From: Sphingomonas sp. Y57
GTDB taxonomy: Bacteria > Pseudomonadota > Alphaproteobacteria > Sphingomonadales > Sphingomonadaceae
Assembly (NCBI RefSeq): GCF_001015195.1
Contig: NZ_LDES01000042.1
Coordinates: 101,574 to 165,573 of the forward strand
Direction: 5' to 3'
Length of the DNA stretch: 64,000 nt
The notes beneath the pieces are model-generated. The model searched no databases, was not told the origin of the DNA, and saw only the letters and a list, made by a program, of their open reading frames with translations. This document shows, in pieces, positions 27,381 through 39,449 of this stretch. Numbering within the stretch: position 1 is the stretch's first letter; each line of letters starts with the position of its first letter. Both the position numbers and the translations under genes were made by a program.

Positions 27381-30167
27381 ATGTCTTCCAAGCATCTCTA
27401 TCTGGTCGATGGCTCCGGCTATATTTTCCGGGCCTATCATCGCCTGCCGCCGCTCACCAACCGCCACGGAATTCCGGCGGGGGCCGTCTATGGCTTCACG
27501 ACGATGCTATGGAAACTGATCAACGAGCTGCACCAGGCCGACGGCCCGACTCACCTGGCAGTGATTCTCGACGCGTCGTCGAAGACCTTCCGCAACGAGA
27601 TGTACGATCAGTACAAGGCCCACCGGCCACCGCCGCCCGAGGATCTGATCCCGCAATTCCCGCTGATCCGCGATGCCGTGCGCGCTTTCTCCGTGCCTTG
27701 TATCGAGGAACTGGGGCTGGAGGCCGACGATATCATAGCCTGCTATTCCGAAGCCGCGCTGGCACAGGACTGGCAGGTCACGATCGTCTCGTCCGACAAA
27801 GACCTGATGCAGCTCATCCGGCCCGGTCTCGACCTCCTCGACACGATGAACAACCGCCGCCTCGGCCGCGAGCATGTGATCGAGAAGTTCGGCGTCGAGC
27901 CCGAGGCGCTGGGCGACGTGCTGGCCCTGATGGGCGACAGCGTCGACAATGTCCCCGGCGTCCCTGGCATCGGTCCCAAGACCGCAAGCCAGCTCATCCA
28001 GCAGTTCGGCAATCTGGACGCGGTATTGGCCGGCACCGACCAGATCACCAAGCCCAAGCTCAAGCAGTCGCTGATCGACCATGCCGACAATGCCCGGCTG
28101 TCGCGCGAGCTCGTCCGCCTGAAATGCGATGCCCCGCTGCCCGAGCCGCTCGAAGCGCTCGAGCTGAAGGGACTCCCGCCCGAGCCGCTGCGTGCCTTTC
28201 TCGAGGACCAGGGCTTCAAGTCGCTGCTCGCAAAGGTCCAGGGCGATGGCCCCGCCACCTTGCCCAGCGGCGGCCCGACGATGCTGGCGCTCGCGCCGGG
28301 TGCCGAGGAGAAGCCGGCGCCGGTGATCGCGCAGGTGCCGTTCAACCATAAGGATTACGAGACCGTCATCGACGAGGCGGCGCTCGACCGCTGGATAGCC
28401 GAGGGTTTCACCTGCGGGCGAATCGCGGTCGATACCGAGACAGACAATGTCGATCCGGTCCGGGCCGGCCTGGTCGGCGTCAGCCTGTCCATAGCGCCCG
28501 GCAAGGCATGCTACATTCCGCTCGCCCATGTCGGCGACGGATTGCTATCGGAAACGCCCAAACAGCTCCCGATGGATGTGGCACTGGCGCGGCTCAAGCC
28601 GCTGCTCGAAGCCGCGCACATCCTCAAGATCGGCCAGAACATCAAATACGACATGGTCGTGCTGGGCAGGTACGGCATCGACGTCGCGCCTTATGACGAC
28701 ACGATGCTGTTGTCCTACGATCTCGATGCCGGTCTCGGCGGCCACGGCATGGACGAGCTCGCGCAGCGCCACCTCGACCACGCCTGCATCGAGTTCAAGT
28801 CGGTGTGCGGGACCGGCAAGAGCCAGATCAGCTTCGACAAGGTGACGCTTGATCGCGCGACCGAATATGCCGCGGAGGATGCCGACGTCACGCTGCGACT
28901 GTGGCAGATTCTCAAGGGCCGGCTCGCGCCGGAGGCGGCGACGCGTGTCTATGAGCTCATCGACCGGCCGCTCGTGCCGGTGCTGGCGGGTATGGAGCGC
29001 GCCGGCATCAAGGTCGACCGTGAGGAGCTGGCGCGTCTGTCAGCCGAATTCGCCGGCGAGGCGACCCGGCTGGAAGCGGCGATCCACGCCGAGGCGGGGA
29101 CGCCGTTCACCGTCGGCAGCCCCAAGCAACTCGGCGACATCCTGTTCGACAAGATGGGCCTGAAGGGCGGCCGCAAGGGCAAGACCGGCGTCTATTCCAC
29201 CGACGTCACCGAGCTGGAACGACTTGCAGGCGACGGCGTGGCGATTGCGCGACTGGTGCTCGACTGGCGCCAGCTCACCAAGCTGCGTTCGACCTACACC
29301 GACGCGCTGCAGCAGCAGATCAACCCGGCAACGGGCCGCGTCCACACGTGCTTCTCGATGGCTGTCGCGCAGACCGGCCGGCTGTCCTCAACCGATCCCA
29401 ACCTTCAGAACATCCCGATCCGCAGCGATCACGGCCGCCGTATCCGCGATGCCTTCGTGGCCGAGCCGGGCAAGGTGCTCCTGTCGGCGGACTATTCACA
29501 GATCGAGTTGCGGCTGGCGGCGCACATGGCCGATGTGCCGGCGCTGAAGGACGCCTTCGCGCGCGGCGAGGACATCCACGCCCTGACCGCGCAGGAGGTG
29601 TTCGGCGAGGTCAACCGCGATACCCGCGCCCGCGCCAAGACGATCAACTTCTCGATTCTCTACGGCATCTCCGCCTGGGGCCTCGCCGGGCGCCTGGAGG
29701 TCTCGCGCGAGGAAGCGCAGGGGATGATCGACCGTTATTTCTCGCGCTTTCCGGGCATCAACCACTATATCGCCGCGACCCTCGGCCAGGTCCGCGACCA
29801 GGGCTATGTGTCGACCCTCTTCGGCCGCAAGACCCATCTGCCGTGGATCAGGAGCGCCAAGCAGGGCGAGCGCCAGTCCGCCGAGCGCCAGGCGATCAAC
29901 GCGCCGATCCAGGGCACCTCCGCCGATATCATCAAGCGCGCGATGGTCCGCATGAACCCGGCGCTGGCCGCAGCGGGGCTCAGCGACGTCAGGATGCTGC
30001 TCCAGGTCCACGACGAACTGGTGTTCGAACTGTCGCCTGAGCAGGTTGAGCCGGCGTCGGCGGTGATCCGCGCGGTGATGTCGGGCGCGGCCGAGCCGAT
30101 CGTCCAGCTGTCCGTGCCGCTCGGTGTCGAGATCGGCACGGGGCCGAGTTGGGGCGCGGCGCATTGA
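27381..30167 (+). CDS. polA: DNA polymerase I
   Basis: 928 residues from the ATG at 27381 (MSSKHLYLVDGSGYIFRAYH). All three domains are present: 5'-3' exonuclease (about 1-290), 3'-5' exonuclease with the acidic motif VDTETDN (about 345-530), and polymerase with motif A LLSADYSQIELRL, motif B RARAKTINFSILYGIS and motif C LLQVHDEL. No clear ribosome site precedes the ATG. Its last bases overlap the start of the downstream flippase gene. Role: Okazaki fragment processing and repair. Confidence 0.97.
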   Translation: MSSKHLYLVDGSGYIFRAYHRLPPLTNRHGIPAGAVYGFTTMLWKLINELHQADGPTHLAVILDASSKTFRNEMYDQYKAHRPPPPEDLIPQFPLIRDAVRAFSVPCIEELGLEADDIIACYSEAALAQDWQVTIVSSDKDLMQLIRPGLDLLDTMNNRRLGREHVIEKFGVEPEALGDVLALMGDSVDNVPGVPGIGPKTASQLIQQFGNLDAVLAGTDQITKPKLKQSLIDHADNARLSRELVRLKCDAPLPEPLEALELKGLPPEPLRAFLEDQGFKSLLAKVQGDGPATLPSGGPTMLALAPGAEEKPAPVIAQVPFNHKDYETVIDEAALDRWIAEGFTCGRIAVDTETDNVDPVRAGLVGVSLSIAPGKACYIPLAHVGDGLLSETPKQLPMDVALARLKPLLEAAHILKIGQNIKYDMVVLGRYGIDVAPYDDTMLLSYDLDAGLGGHGMDELAQRHLDHACIEFKSVCGTGKSQISFDKVTLDRATEYAAEDADVTLRLWQILKGRLAPEAATRVYELIDRPLVPVLAGMERAGIKVDREELARLSAEFAGEATRLEAAIHAEAGTPFTVGSPKQLGDILFDKMGLKGGRKGKTGVYSTDVTELERLAGDGVAIARLVLDWRQLTKLRSTYTDALQQQINPATGRVHTCFSMAVAQTGRLSSTDPNLQNIPIRSDHGRRIRDAFVAEPGKVLLSADYSQIELRLAAHMADVPALKDAFARGEDIHALTAQEVFGEVNRDTRARAKTINFSILYGISAWGLAGRLEVSREEAQGMIDRYFSRFPGINHYIAATLGQVRDQGYVSTLFGRKTHLPWIRSAKQGERQSAERQAINAPIQGTSADIIKRAMVRMNPALAAAGLSDVRMLLQVHDELVFELSPEQVEPASAVIRAVMSGAAEPIVQLSVPLGVEIGTGPSWGAAH

Positions 30168-31672
30168 GCCTTGGCCCGGAAACCGCCCCGCCGACCGCCG
30201 ACGCGCTGAAGGAGGGGGATGACATCAAGGCGCTCGCCAAGGGCGGCCGCACCAATTTCTTCGGCTTCCTGCTGCGTCTCGCCGCGCGCCTCCCCTTCCT
30301 GTTCATCGCCGGCCGCTGGTACGGCGCGGAGGCGCTCGGCCGTTTCGCCTATGCGGTGATCATTGTCGAATTCGTCGCGACGCTGGCGACGCTCGGTCTC
30401 AAGCGTGGCCTCGCGGAACAGCTCTCGGCCACCGACCGGCCCCATGTCCATGTCGTCTGGGACGCGCTGCTGATGGGAGCGATCGCCTCGACGGTCGCGG
30501 CGACGGTGCTCGGCATGGTGCCGCAGCTCATGTTCCCGAACAGCGGGATCAACGGGCTGGAATGGCTGCTGCCGCTGACGATCTTCGCACTCGCCTGGTC
30601 CGACATCGCGCTCGCCGCTCTGGCCTATCGGCTCGACATCGGCGCCACGGTGCGGGCACGATCGATCATCGAGCCCTGGACGATCAGCATCGCCGCCTTC
30701 GCGCTCGCCTTCTATTCCCTGCGCGACGGACTGATCATCGCCTACGTCGTGTCGATGGTCGCGGCACTGGCAGCCTCGATCTGGCCGTTGTTCAAAAGCT
30801 TCGGCTGGCCGCACGGGTGGCGCCCACGCCCGGTGGTGCTGTTCATGCTGGCCCGCCGCAACGTGCCCCTCGCCGCCGCCGATGCCATCGAATGGGGATC
30901 GCGCCGTCTCGATATCGCCATTCTCGGCCTGCTCTTTTCGCCGGCGATCGTCGGCATCTACTATGTTGCGCAGCAGGTCGCCTCGCTGCCGCAGAAGCTC
31001 AAGACCAGCTTCGATCCGATCCTCGGCCCGGTGATCACCCGCAATCTCGAGGCCGGCAACCGATTGGCGGTGGCAAGGCAGGTCGCGCAGGTCGGCTTCT
31101 GGATCATTGCCGCGCAGACGGCGGTCGGCCTCGCGCTCGGCATTCCAGGCGAGGGCGTGATGGGCCTGGTCGGGCCCAATTTCGTCGCCGGCAACACCGC
31201 GCTGGCCTTCCTGCTGGTGGCGGAGGTGGTCGCCGCGACGGCGGCGGTGTCCGAAGCCGCGCTGATCTATGTCGCGCGGCATTTGAACCTGTGGATATCG
31301 ATGGCCATGATCGGCATCCAGATCCTTCTGAGCTTCGCGATCGTGATGATCATGCGCGACCAACTCGCCCTGCCGGTGCTGTGGCAGGCGGCCGGGCCCG
31401 CAATCGCCCTGGCGATGGCGCTCGGCATCGCCTCGATCATGAAGGCCAAGCTGCTGTCGAAGCTTCTCGGCGCGCCGGTTTCGGGTTGGCGCTGGCCGCT
31501 GGTCTGGGCCGCGCTGGCGGCGGGCGTCGTCGGCTATCTCGCGACGCGGCTGCCCGAATGGATCGAGCTGCTGTTCGGCATCCCGGCGATCCTGCTGGTG
31601 TTCGGAGCGATCATCTGGCGCTTCGGCTTCACCAGCGAGGACCGTACGCTGTTCCGCCTCAAGGAAGCCTGA
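30164..31672 (+). CDS. Polysaccharide-biosynthesis flippase-like membrane protein (MOP superfamily)
   Basis: 502 residues, twelve or more hydrophobic segments, resembling Wzx-type lipid-linked sugar flippases or MATE-like proteins. No in-frame ATG or GTG lies near the beginning; the likely start is the TTG at 30164, which overlaps the polA stop (TTGA), with another TTG at 30149. This suggests translational coupling to polA. No glycosyltransferase genes are nearby, so its substrate is unknown; an exopolysaccharide or sphingan-type repeat unit is possible in this lineage. Confidence 0.75.
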   Translation: MSLGPETAPPTADALKEGDDIKALAKGGRTNFFGFLLRLAARLPFLFIAGRWYGAEALGRFAYAVIIVEFVATLATLGLKRGLAEQLSATDRPHVHVVWDALLMGAIASTVAATVLGMVPQLMFPNSGINGLEWLLPLTIFALAWSDIALAALAYRLDIGATVRARSIIEPWTISIAAFALAFYSLRDGLIIAYVVSMVAALAASIWPLFKSFGWPHGWRPRPVVLFMLARRNVPLAAADAIEWGSRRLDIAILGLLFSPAIVGIYYVAQQVASLPQKLKTSFDPILGPVITRNLEAGNRLAVARQVAQVGFWIIAAQTAVGLALGIPGEGVMGLVGPNFVAGNTALAFLLVAEVVAATAAVSEAALIYVARHLNLWISMAMIGIQILLSFAIVMIMRDQLALPVLWQAAGPAIALAMALGIASIMKAKLLSKLLGAPVSGWRWPLVWAALAAGVVGYLATRLPEWIELLFGIPAILLVFGAIIWRFGFTSEDRTLFRLKEA

Positions 31673-31700
31673 TCCTTCGCAGATAGGCTCGGAAATTCTT

Positions 31701-31792
31701 CGTCATTCCCGCGAAAGCGGGAATCGACGGTTACGGAGCATGCTTGACTGGACCTGCCGCCGTCCATCGATCCGTGCTTTCGCAGGATGACG
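31701..31792. repeat. REP-like palindromic repeat, copy B
   Basis: Begins CGTCATTCCCGC, contains a perfect 7-bp stem with a GAAA loop (31706-31723), and ends GGATGACG, so the outer ends are inverted. It sits between two convergent genes and may act as a bidirectional terminator. Confidence 0.65.
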
Positions 31793-31813
31793 GTGAGGAC
31801 ATAGGCAAGAGCC

Positions 31814-33481
31814 CTAGCTCCCCGCCGACGGCAGCGGCACGATTACGCCGCGGTCGGGCACGTCCTCGCGCCAGCGGACCGAGCCGTAGGGGCGTTCCAG
31901 CTTGCGGCGGACGCGGATCGGGTCCTTGTCGCGGTGGAAGTCGAGCGCCTTCTGCCAGGTGTCGAGATCGGCAACCGTCAGACGGCTGCGCTGCCGCAGA
32001 TAATCATGCCAGGTCGGGGTGTGGTAGCGCTCCGTCCACAGTTCGGGATCCCCGACGTCGCGTGAGATCGACCAGCCATAGCCGCCGGTGCGGTGACGGA
32101 TAGCCTCGAGCGGCATCATCGCGGTGTAGAAGTCCCGCGCCTGATCGAGCGGCACGCGATATTCGATGGTGACGACGATCGGGCCGCTGCGCCCGTTGAG
32201 ATCGAGATTGGTTTCCGGCTCGCTCAGCGGGGTATCGCGGTCGCGTTGCTGCTCGACCGCGGGCATCCGCCAGACCAGGCTGGCGGCAATGGTCAGGATC
32301 AGCGCCGTGCCAGAGGCGACGAGCGCGAAGCCGGTCCCCTCCGAGGTCGCGATCCGGCCCCAGGCCCAGCCCCCGATCGTCATCCCGGCACAGACCGCGG
32401 TTACGCACGCCGCCAGAGCTCGCCCCGTCACCCAGCGCGGCGACGACATCTGGATGTTGATATTGCACAGCGCCATCGAGATCATCCACCCCGCTCCCGC
32501 GCCCATCACCAACAGGCCGGTAAGCAGGCCGTGGCGGCTGAGGCCGGTACCGACCATGCACAGGCCCATGAGGGCGCTGGCGAGCCCGACCGAGACCTCG
32601 TCCGACAGCCGCTCCTTGATCGGCGTCAGGAAGAGCGCGCCGAGCACCGCACCACCGCCGAAACAGCCGAGCAGAACGCCGTAGAGGCTGGCGCCGCCGC
32701 CGAGCAACTCGCGTGCGACGAGCGGCATCAGCGCCGATGCTGCCACGCCGGCGAAGGCGATCAGCAGCGTGCGGACGAGCACCGCGCGGATCGGCGGCGA
32801 ATAGACGACATAGCGCGCGCCCGAGATCACCGCGCGGCCGAGCGCCTCGGGCGGCAAGCGCGAGGTTTCGGGCAGCCGGCGCCAGAGGATCATCACGACG
32901 ATCAAGGGCAGATAGGCAAGCGCGTTGAAGACGAAAGCCGCGAGCACGCCGGCCAGCGCGACAAGCAGTCCGCCGATCGCGGGGCCGAAGCTGCGCGCGA
33001 TATTATAGCTGATCGAGTTGAGCGCGATCGCTTGCGCCAGCTCGCGCGATGGCACCTGTTCGCCGACCGAGCTTTGCCAGGCGGGACCGAACAGCGCCGT
33101 GCCGGTACCGACGACGAAGCAGAAGAACAGGATCCAGGCCGGCGTCAGCAGGCCCAACGCAGTGACCAGGCTGAGCCCGAGCGCGCCCAGCGAGGCGATC
33201 GACAGCGCGGCCAGCGCGATCTTGCGCCGGTCATAGCTGTCGGCGATCGCTCCCGCGAACAGTGACAACAGCATCAGCGGCGCGAAGGTCGCCGACTGGA
33301 CCAGCGCAACCATGTCGGCGCGCCCGGTGAGCTGGGTCATCGCCCAGGCCGCGCCGACGCCCTGGATAAGCTGGCCGAAATTGGAGAAGAGGCTGGCCGT
33401 CCAGATGCGTCGGAACAGGCCATGGCGCAGCGGATCGAAAGGCCCTACCCGCCCTGCCCCTTCCCCGCCGCCATCGGCCAT
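31814..33481 (-). CDS. MFS transporter (MFS_3/EntS-like) with C-terminal ABM-like domain
   Basis: 555 residues. About twelve transmembrane segments (residues 25-415) with the motif IADSYDRRKIALAAL between helices 2 and 3. After residue ~435 comes a soluble ~110-residue tail (IVVTIEYRVPLDQARDFYTA...) resembling an antibiotic-biosynthesis-monooxygenase-like ferredoxin fold, as in long MFS_3 proteins. Siderophore or drug export is a possibility, but no siderophore genes are near. Separated from purH upstream by 55 bases. Confidence 0.82.
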   Translation of the reverse strand: MADGGGEGAGRVGPFDPLRHGLFRRIWTASLFSNFGQLIQGVGAAWAMTQLTGRADMVALVQSATFAPLMLLSLFAGAIADSYDRRKIALAALSIASLGALGLSLVTALGLLTPAWILFFCFVVGTGTALFGPAWQSSVGEQVPSRELAQAIALNSISYNIARSFGPAIGGLLVALAGVLAAFVFNALAYLPLIVVMILWRRLPETSRLPPEALGRAVISGARYVVYSPPIRAVLVRTLLIAFAGVAASALMPLVARELLGGGASLYGVLLGCFGGGAVLGALFLTPIKERLSDEVSVGLASALMGLCMVGTGLSRHGLLTGLLVMGAGAGWMISMALCNINIQMSSPRWVTGRALAACVTAVCAGMTIGGWAWGRIATSEGTGFALVASGTALILTIAASLVWRMPAVEQQRDRDTPLSEPETNLDLNGRSGPIVVTIEYRVPLDQARDFYTAMMPLEAIRHRTGGYGWSISRDVGDPELWTERYHTPTWHDYLRQRSRLTVADLDTWQKALDFHRDKDPIRVRRKLERPYGSVRWREDVPDRGVIVPLPSAGS

Positions 33482-33536
33482 GTCAACCCGTCCTCCTCTT
33501 CCCTGCTCCTCCTTAATGCGGAAGCGGCGTCAGCGA

Positions 33537-35138
33537 TCAATGCCGGAAATGGCGCATGCCGGTGAAGACCATCGCGAGCCCGGCCTCGTCGGCTGCCGCG
33601 ATCACCTCGGCATCGCGGATCGAGCCGCCCGGCTGGATAACTGCGGTCGCTCCCGCCTCCACCGCGGCCAGCAGACCGTCGGCGAACGGGAAGAAGGCGT
33701 CCGACGCGACCGCCGAACCGATCGTGCGCGGCTCGGCCCAGCCCGCTTTCTCCGCAGCGTCCTTCGCCTTCCAGGCGGCGATACGCGCCGATTCGAGCCG
33801 ATTCATCTGGCCGGCGCCGACACCCGCGGTGGAAGCGCCCTTGGCGTAGACGATCGCGTTCGACTTGACGTGCTTGGCGACCGTCCAGGCGAACAGGCAG
33901 TCCTTGAGTTCCCGCTCGGTCGGCGCGCGGTTCGTCACGACCTTGAGATCGTCGACGCCGACGCGGCCATTATCGCGCGACTGGAGCAGCACGCCGCCGG
34001 CGATGCTCTTCATCGTCATGCCGGCACGGGCCGGATCGGCAAGTTCGCCGGTGAGCAGCAACCGGAGGTTCTTCTTCTTCGCGAACACCGCCTTGGCGTC
34101 GTCATCGGCGTCGGGCGCGGCAACGACCTCAGTGAAGATGCCGCTGATCGCCTCCGCGGTCTTGCCGTCGAGCGGCCGATTCACCGCTATGATGCCGCCA
34201 AAGGCCGAGACGCTGTCGCAGGCAAGCGCTGCCTCATAGGCCTCGATCAGCGTGTCTGCGCTGGCGACGCCGCAGGGGTTGGCATGCTTGACGATCACGA
34301 CGGTCGGCGGGCCGTCGCGGAACTCGCTCACCAGCTCGAGCGCGGCGTCGGCGTCGTTGTAATTGTTGTAGCTCAGCTCCTTGCCCTGCACCTGCATCGC
34401 CTGGGCGATGCCCCGTACCGACGGGCCGACCGGCAGGTAGAGCGCCGCCTGCTGGTGCGGGTTCTCGCCGTAGCGCAGCGCCTCGGCCTTGCGGACCGGG
34501 ATCGACAGCGTCTCCGGGAAGAACTGCTCCTGGTCGGCATGGGCGAACCAGGACGAGATCATCGCGTCATAGGTAGCGGTCGCGGCAAAGGCCTTGGCCG
34601 CGAAACGCTTGCGCAGCGCGAAGTCGGTCGTGCCGCCGCTGGCGATGATCTCGGCATAGTCGGCCGGATCGGTAGCAATCGTCACATAGGCGTGGTTCTT
34701 GGCCGCCGAGCGGACCATCGACGGGCCGCCGATATCGATATTCTCGATGATCTCGTCACGCCCGGCACCCTTGGCCACCGTCTGGGCGAAGGGATAGAGG
34801 TTGACGACCACCAGGTCGATCGCGCCGATGCCGTGATCGGTCATCGCCTTCGCATGTTCGGGATCGTCGCGAACGCTGAGGAGTCCGCCATGGACCATGG
34901 GATGGAGCGTCTTGACCCGCCCGTCCATCATCTCCGGAAAGCCGGTGAGGTCGGAGATGTCCTTCACGTCCAGTCCCGCGTCGCGCAACGCCTTGGCAGT
35001 GCCGCCGGTCGAGACCAGCTCGACGCCCCACCCCGCCAGCGCCTGGCCCAGTTCGACGAGCCCGCTCTTGTCGGAGACCGACAGCAGCGCGCGTTTGATG
35101 GCGACTTTGTCGGGGGCGGGCGTGGTCGGGGTCTTCAT
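33537..35138 (-). CDS. purH: Bifunctional AICAR formyltransferase / IMP cyclohydrolase
   Basis: 533 residues. N-terminal IMP cyclohydrolase (MGS-like) domain to about residue 200 beginning [14 protein letters not shown], then the AICAR transformylase domain including [14 protein letters not shown] and the C-terminal [11 protein letters not shown] with QPGGSIRD. Catalyses the last two steps of purine synthesis. The other purine genes in the window (purS, purQ) are 19 kb away. Confidence 0.97.
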   Translation of the reverse strand: MKTPTTPAPDKVAIKRALLSVSDKSGLVELGQALAGWGVELVSTGGTAKALRDAGLDVKDISDLTGFPEMMDGRVKTLHPMVHGGLLSVRDDPEHAKAMTDHGIGAIDLVVVNLYPFAQTVAKGAGRDEIIENIDIGGPSMVRSAAKNHAYVTIATDPADYAEIIASGGTTDFALRKRFAAKAFAATATYDAMISSWFAHADQEQFFPETLSIPVRKAEALRYGENPHQQAALYLPVGPSVRGIAQAMQVQGKELSYNNYNDADAALELVSEFRDGPPTVVIVKHANPCGVASADTLIEAYEAALACDSVSAFGGIIAVNRPLDGKTAEAISGIFTEVVAAPDADDDAKAVFAKKKNLRLLLTGELADPARAGMTMKSIAGGVLLQSRDNGRVGVDDLKVVTNRAPTERELKDCLFAWTVAKHVKSNAIVYAKGASTAGVGAGQMNRLESARIAAWKAKDAAEKAGWAEPRTIGSAVASDAFFPFADGLLAAVEAGATAVIQPGGSIRDAEVIAAADEAGLAMVFTGMRHFRH

Positions 35139-35210
35139 GATGCGATCCTGTCGAGGGTGGCGGCTGTTGGATGCCGGTTAGGCGAAGCCGACGTGAAATG
35201 CCAGCGAGCT

Positions 35211-35335
35211 TCCTCCCCATTTTATGGGGAGGGGAACCATCCGAAGGATGGTGGAAGGGCGGCGGCGCAGACGCCGCTATGCGGCACTCCTCCACCGCCT
35301 GCGGCGGTCCCCCTCCCCAAGCAGGCTCGGGGAGG
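35211..35335. repeat. Composite intergenic repeat with several nested hairpins
   Basis: Between eno and purH. Three hairpins are clear: CTCCCCATTTTATGGGGAG (35213-35231), ACCATCCGAAGGATGGT (35236-35252), and CCGCCTGCGGCGG near 35294; the unit ends CTCCCC...GGGGAG, so the outer ends are inverted as well. It likely helps end eno transcription. Such modules resemble small non-autonomous mobile elements. Confidence 0.6.
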
Positions 35336-35346
35336 ATCAAGCAGCC

Positions 35347-37432
<2,086 letters not shown>

Positions 37433-37435
37433 TCC

Positions 37436-38176
37436 TTGACGGAGGGGCACCCAGACGAACGGGAGACGCTCGGCGCGCTGATGGCGCGGCTGATCGAAGA
37501 CGGCCGCTCCCTCGCGAAGGCCGAGCTCGCCCTGTTCCGAACCGACTTCTATCGCCGTATCGGCCGGGCGCGAACCGGCGCCCTCCTCTGCCTGGTCGGC
37601 GCGATCATGGGTCAGGCCGCCGCCGTGACCTTTCTCGTGACCCTCTCCTTCGTGCTGACACCGTGGATCGGTAGGCTTGGAGGAGCGGTCGTATCTGTCC
37701 TGCTCGGCATCGGCGTGGCTGTGCTGCTGATCCGGATCGGCGTTCGCAAGCTGCTGCTGGTGGTCGAAGATGCCGACGATGACGACGATACGGACGGCGT
37801 CGACCTCGCACATCCCAGCCCGATCGACGAACTGTTCGAACGGGTCCGGCGGCGGTCCCAGGATGCGCGAAACCAGCTGGTCGAGACCGTGGGCGAGGCG
37901 CAGGCACGGTTGCATCCTCAGGCGCTGGTCGCCGACCTGGCCGAGATCGTCGTCGATCAGGCCCAGGAAATGAGCCATAAGGCAATCGACGCGATCCGCC
38001 GCCGCCCCGGCCGTGCCGCGTTGGCGGTGGCTGCGCTGGTGATGCTGGTGGTGCGCCCGCCGCTCTACCGGATAGCCAGGGGCATCACCCGTGCAACCCG
38101 GCGCGAGCCGGCGAGTTTCAGCAGCGACCGGCGGCGCTCGCCGTCGGCCCGCGAAGATGAGGAGACGAGCGCATGA
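37436..38176 (+). CDS. Phage-holin-superfamily / YqjE-like membrane protein
   Basis: 246 residues from a TTG at 37436 (no better start is visible; the first in-frame ATG at 37481 lacks a ribosome site). An N-terminal helix LGALMARLIEDGRSLAKAELALF is followed by two close transmembrane segments (about residues 45-105), the pattern of the holin 3-6/DUF1469 YqjE group. The extra C-terminal half contains a Asp-rich run and a further hydrophobic segment near residue 200. Despite the family name it is a housekeeping membrane protein, not a phage gene. It lies 3 bases after the YqjD-like gene. Confidence 0.68.
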   Translation: MTEGHPDERETLGALMARLIEDGRSLAKAELALFRTDFYRRIGRARTGALLCLVGAIMGQAAAVTFLVTLSFVLTPWIGRLGGAVVSVLLGIGVAVLLIRIGVRKLLLVVEDADDDDDTDGVDLAHPSPIDELFERVRRRSQDARNQLVETVGEAQARLHPQALVADLAEIVVDQAQEMSHKAIDAIRRRPGRAALAVAALVMLVVRPPLYRIARGITRATRREPASFSSDRRRSPSAREDEETSA

Positions 38177-38604
38177 CCATCAGGACAAAGGCCGAAGCCG
38201 CCGGAGCCGACATCAAGCGGCGCGCGGCGCGCGCGGGCGATTATGCCGGCGCCAAGATCAAGACAAGCGGCGAAGCTGCACGCACCGCGGGACGCAAGGC
38301 AGCCGAGGGGGTGGAGAGCTTCCCGGTCGCAGCACTGCTCGGCGGGCTCGCGGTCGGTGCTGCGATCGGGGCACTGTTGCCGCGCACCCGTCAGGAGGGT
38401 GAATTGCTCGGCTCGATCGGCGAAGCGATCAACGATCGCGCGATGGACGCCGTCAACGCCGCGCGCGATGCCGGCCAAGCGAAGCTGGACGAACTTGGCA
38501 TCAGCACCGACGCGGCGGGCAAGCAGGTCGGCAAACTGATCGATTCGCTGGCACTGGTGGCAGAAAGCGCCGGCAGCGCCGCCGTGGACGCGGTCCGCTC
38601 CTGA
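38173..38604 (+). CDS. Hypothetical YqjD-like single-pass protein
   Basis: 143 residues, not recognised beyond general resemblance to YqjD/CsbD-type proteins. Ala-rich amphipathic helices flank one glycine-zipper-like hydrophobic segment, FPVAALLGGLAVGAAIGALL (about residues 50-70), whose GxxxG spacing suggests self-association in the membrane. The ATG overlaps the preceding stop (ATGA). Likely partner of the two upstream proteins. Confidence 0.62.
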   Translation: MTIRTKAEAAGADIKRRAARAGDYAGAKIKTSGEAARTAGRKAAEGVESFPVAALLGGLAVGAAIGALLPRTRQEGELLGSIGEAINDRAMDAVNAARDAGQAKLDELGISTDAAGKQVGKLIDSLALVAESAGSAAVDAVRS

Positions 38605-38718
38605 GCGTTTTGGGGCCGTCACGGTTCAATCGGGGTTCATCGCCCGGCGGCTAATCAACCGGCACGAACGATTGACAGGCGCGGGCGATCGCGCGCGCCG
38701 ATGGAGAAGAACAGGATA

Positions 38719-39315
38719 ATGAACAGGTTCACCAAGCTCACCGCTGCCCTGATGCTGGCCGGCACGACCGTTGCGGTACCCGCCACCTCGGCCCAGGCCG
38801 CCGTTGTCGCCAATCAGGATGCCGCCACGTTCATCTCGTCGCTGGGCACAGAGGCGTTCGCCGTGCTGAAGACCGGCAACAAGACCGCGGTCCGCTCCAA
38901 GTTCCGCGAGCTTCTGTCACAGCATTTCGCGATCGATGCGATCGGCGAACGGCTGATCCGCCGCTGGAACAACCAGATCACGCCGCAGCAGAAGGCCGCC
39001 TACAAGGCCGCCATCCCGAACTTCATCATCGGCACCTATTCGGACAATCTCTACGATTACGCCAATGCCTCAATGAAGGTGATCCGTACCGCACCGGCCG
39101 GCAGCGGCTTCAACGTCGTGACCCAGGTGCAGAAGCCGGGTGCGCAACCGATCAGCGCGGTCTGGTCGGTCGCCAAGGTGGGCGGCGTGTTCAAGGTGAC
39201 CAACCTGACCGTGGCAAACATCAACCTGGCTGTCACCCAGGGACAGGATTTCGACGCGATCATTCAGCGAAAAGGCATTGACGGCCTGATCGCAATGATG
39301 AAAGCGCGCGGCTGA
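38719..39315 (+). CDS. mlaC: MlaC/Ttg2D-family phospholipid-binding periplasmic protein
   Basis: 198 residues from the ATG at 38719 (GAGAAGAACAGGAT upstream). Signal peptide ends near SAQAA. The domain shows the MlaC pattern: an N-terminal helical part with FRELLSQHFAIDAIG and WNNQITPQQKAAY, then strands. MlaC proteins shuttle phospholipids between the outer and inner membranes. The other Mla genes are absent from the window, so it acts as an orphan here. Monocistronic with its own terminator. Confidence 0.82.
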   Translation: MNRFTKLTAALMLAGTTVAVPATSAQAAVVANQDAATFISSLGTEAFAVLKTGNKTAVRSKFRELLSQHFAIDAIGERLIRRWNNQITPQQKAAYKAAIPNFIIGTYSDNLYDYANASMKVIRTAPAGSGFNVVTQVQKPGAQPISAVWSVAKVGGVFKVTNLTVANINLAVTQGQDFDAIIQRKGIDGLIAMMKARG

Positions 39316-39362
39316 CCTTTCCGGCGGCCCGGAGCCGCCACGAAAATAGTGAGGGAACGGGA

Positions 39363-39389
39363 GGCGGTTCGGGACTATCCTGAACCGCC
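39363..39389 (+). terminator. Probable terminator after mlaC-like gene
   Basis: An 8-bp stem GGCGGTTC / GAACCGCC with an 11-base loop, followed by CTTCTT. The T-run is weak. Confidence 0.55.
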
Positions 39390-39449
39390 CTTCTTCGTCA
39401 GGAGATGGTGCCAGGTTTCGTTCGGCAGGACGATCAACGGAGTATTCGC

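Noticed and set aside
37436..38176. Reading the holin-family protein as evidence of a prophage
   Set aside because: The family also contains housekeeping YqjE-type proteins; neighbours are chromosomal and no other phage gene is present.
38672..38677. TTGACA as a -35 box for the mlaC-like gene
   Set aside because: No matching -10 is found 16-18 bases downstream; the sequence there is CG-rich.
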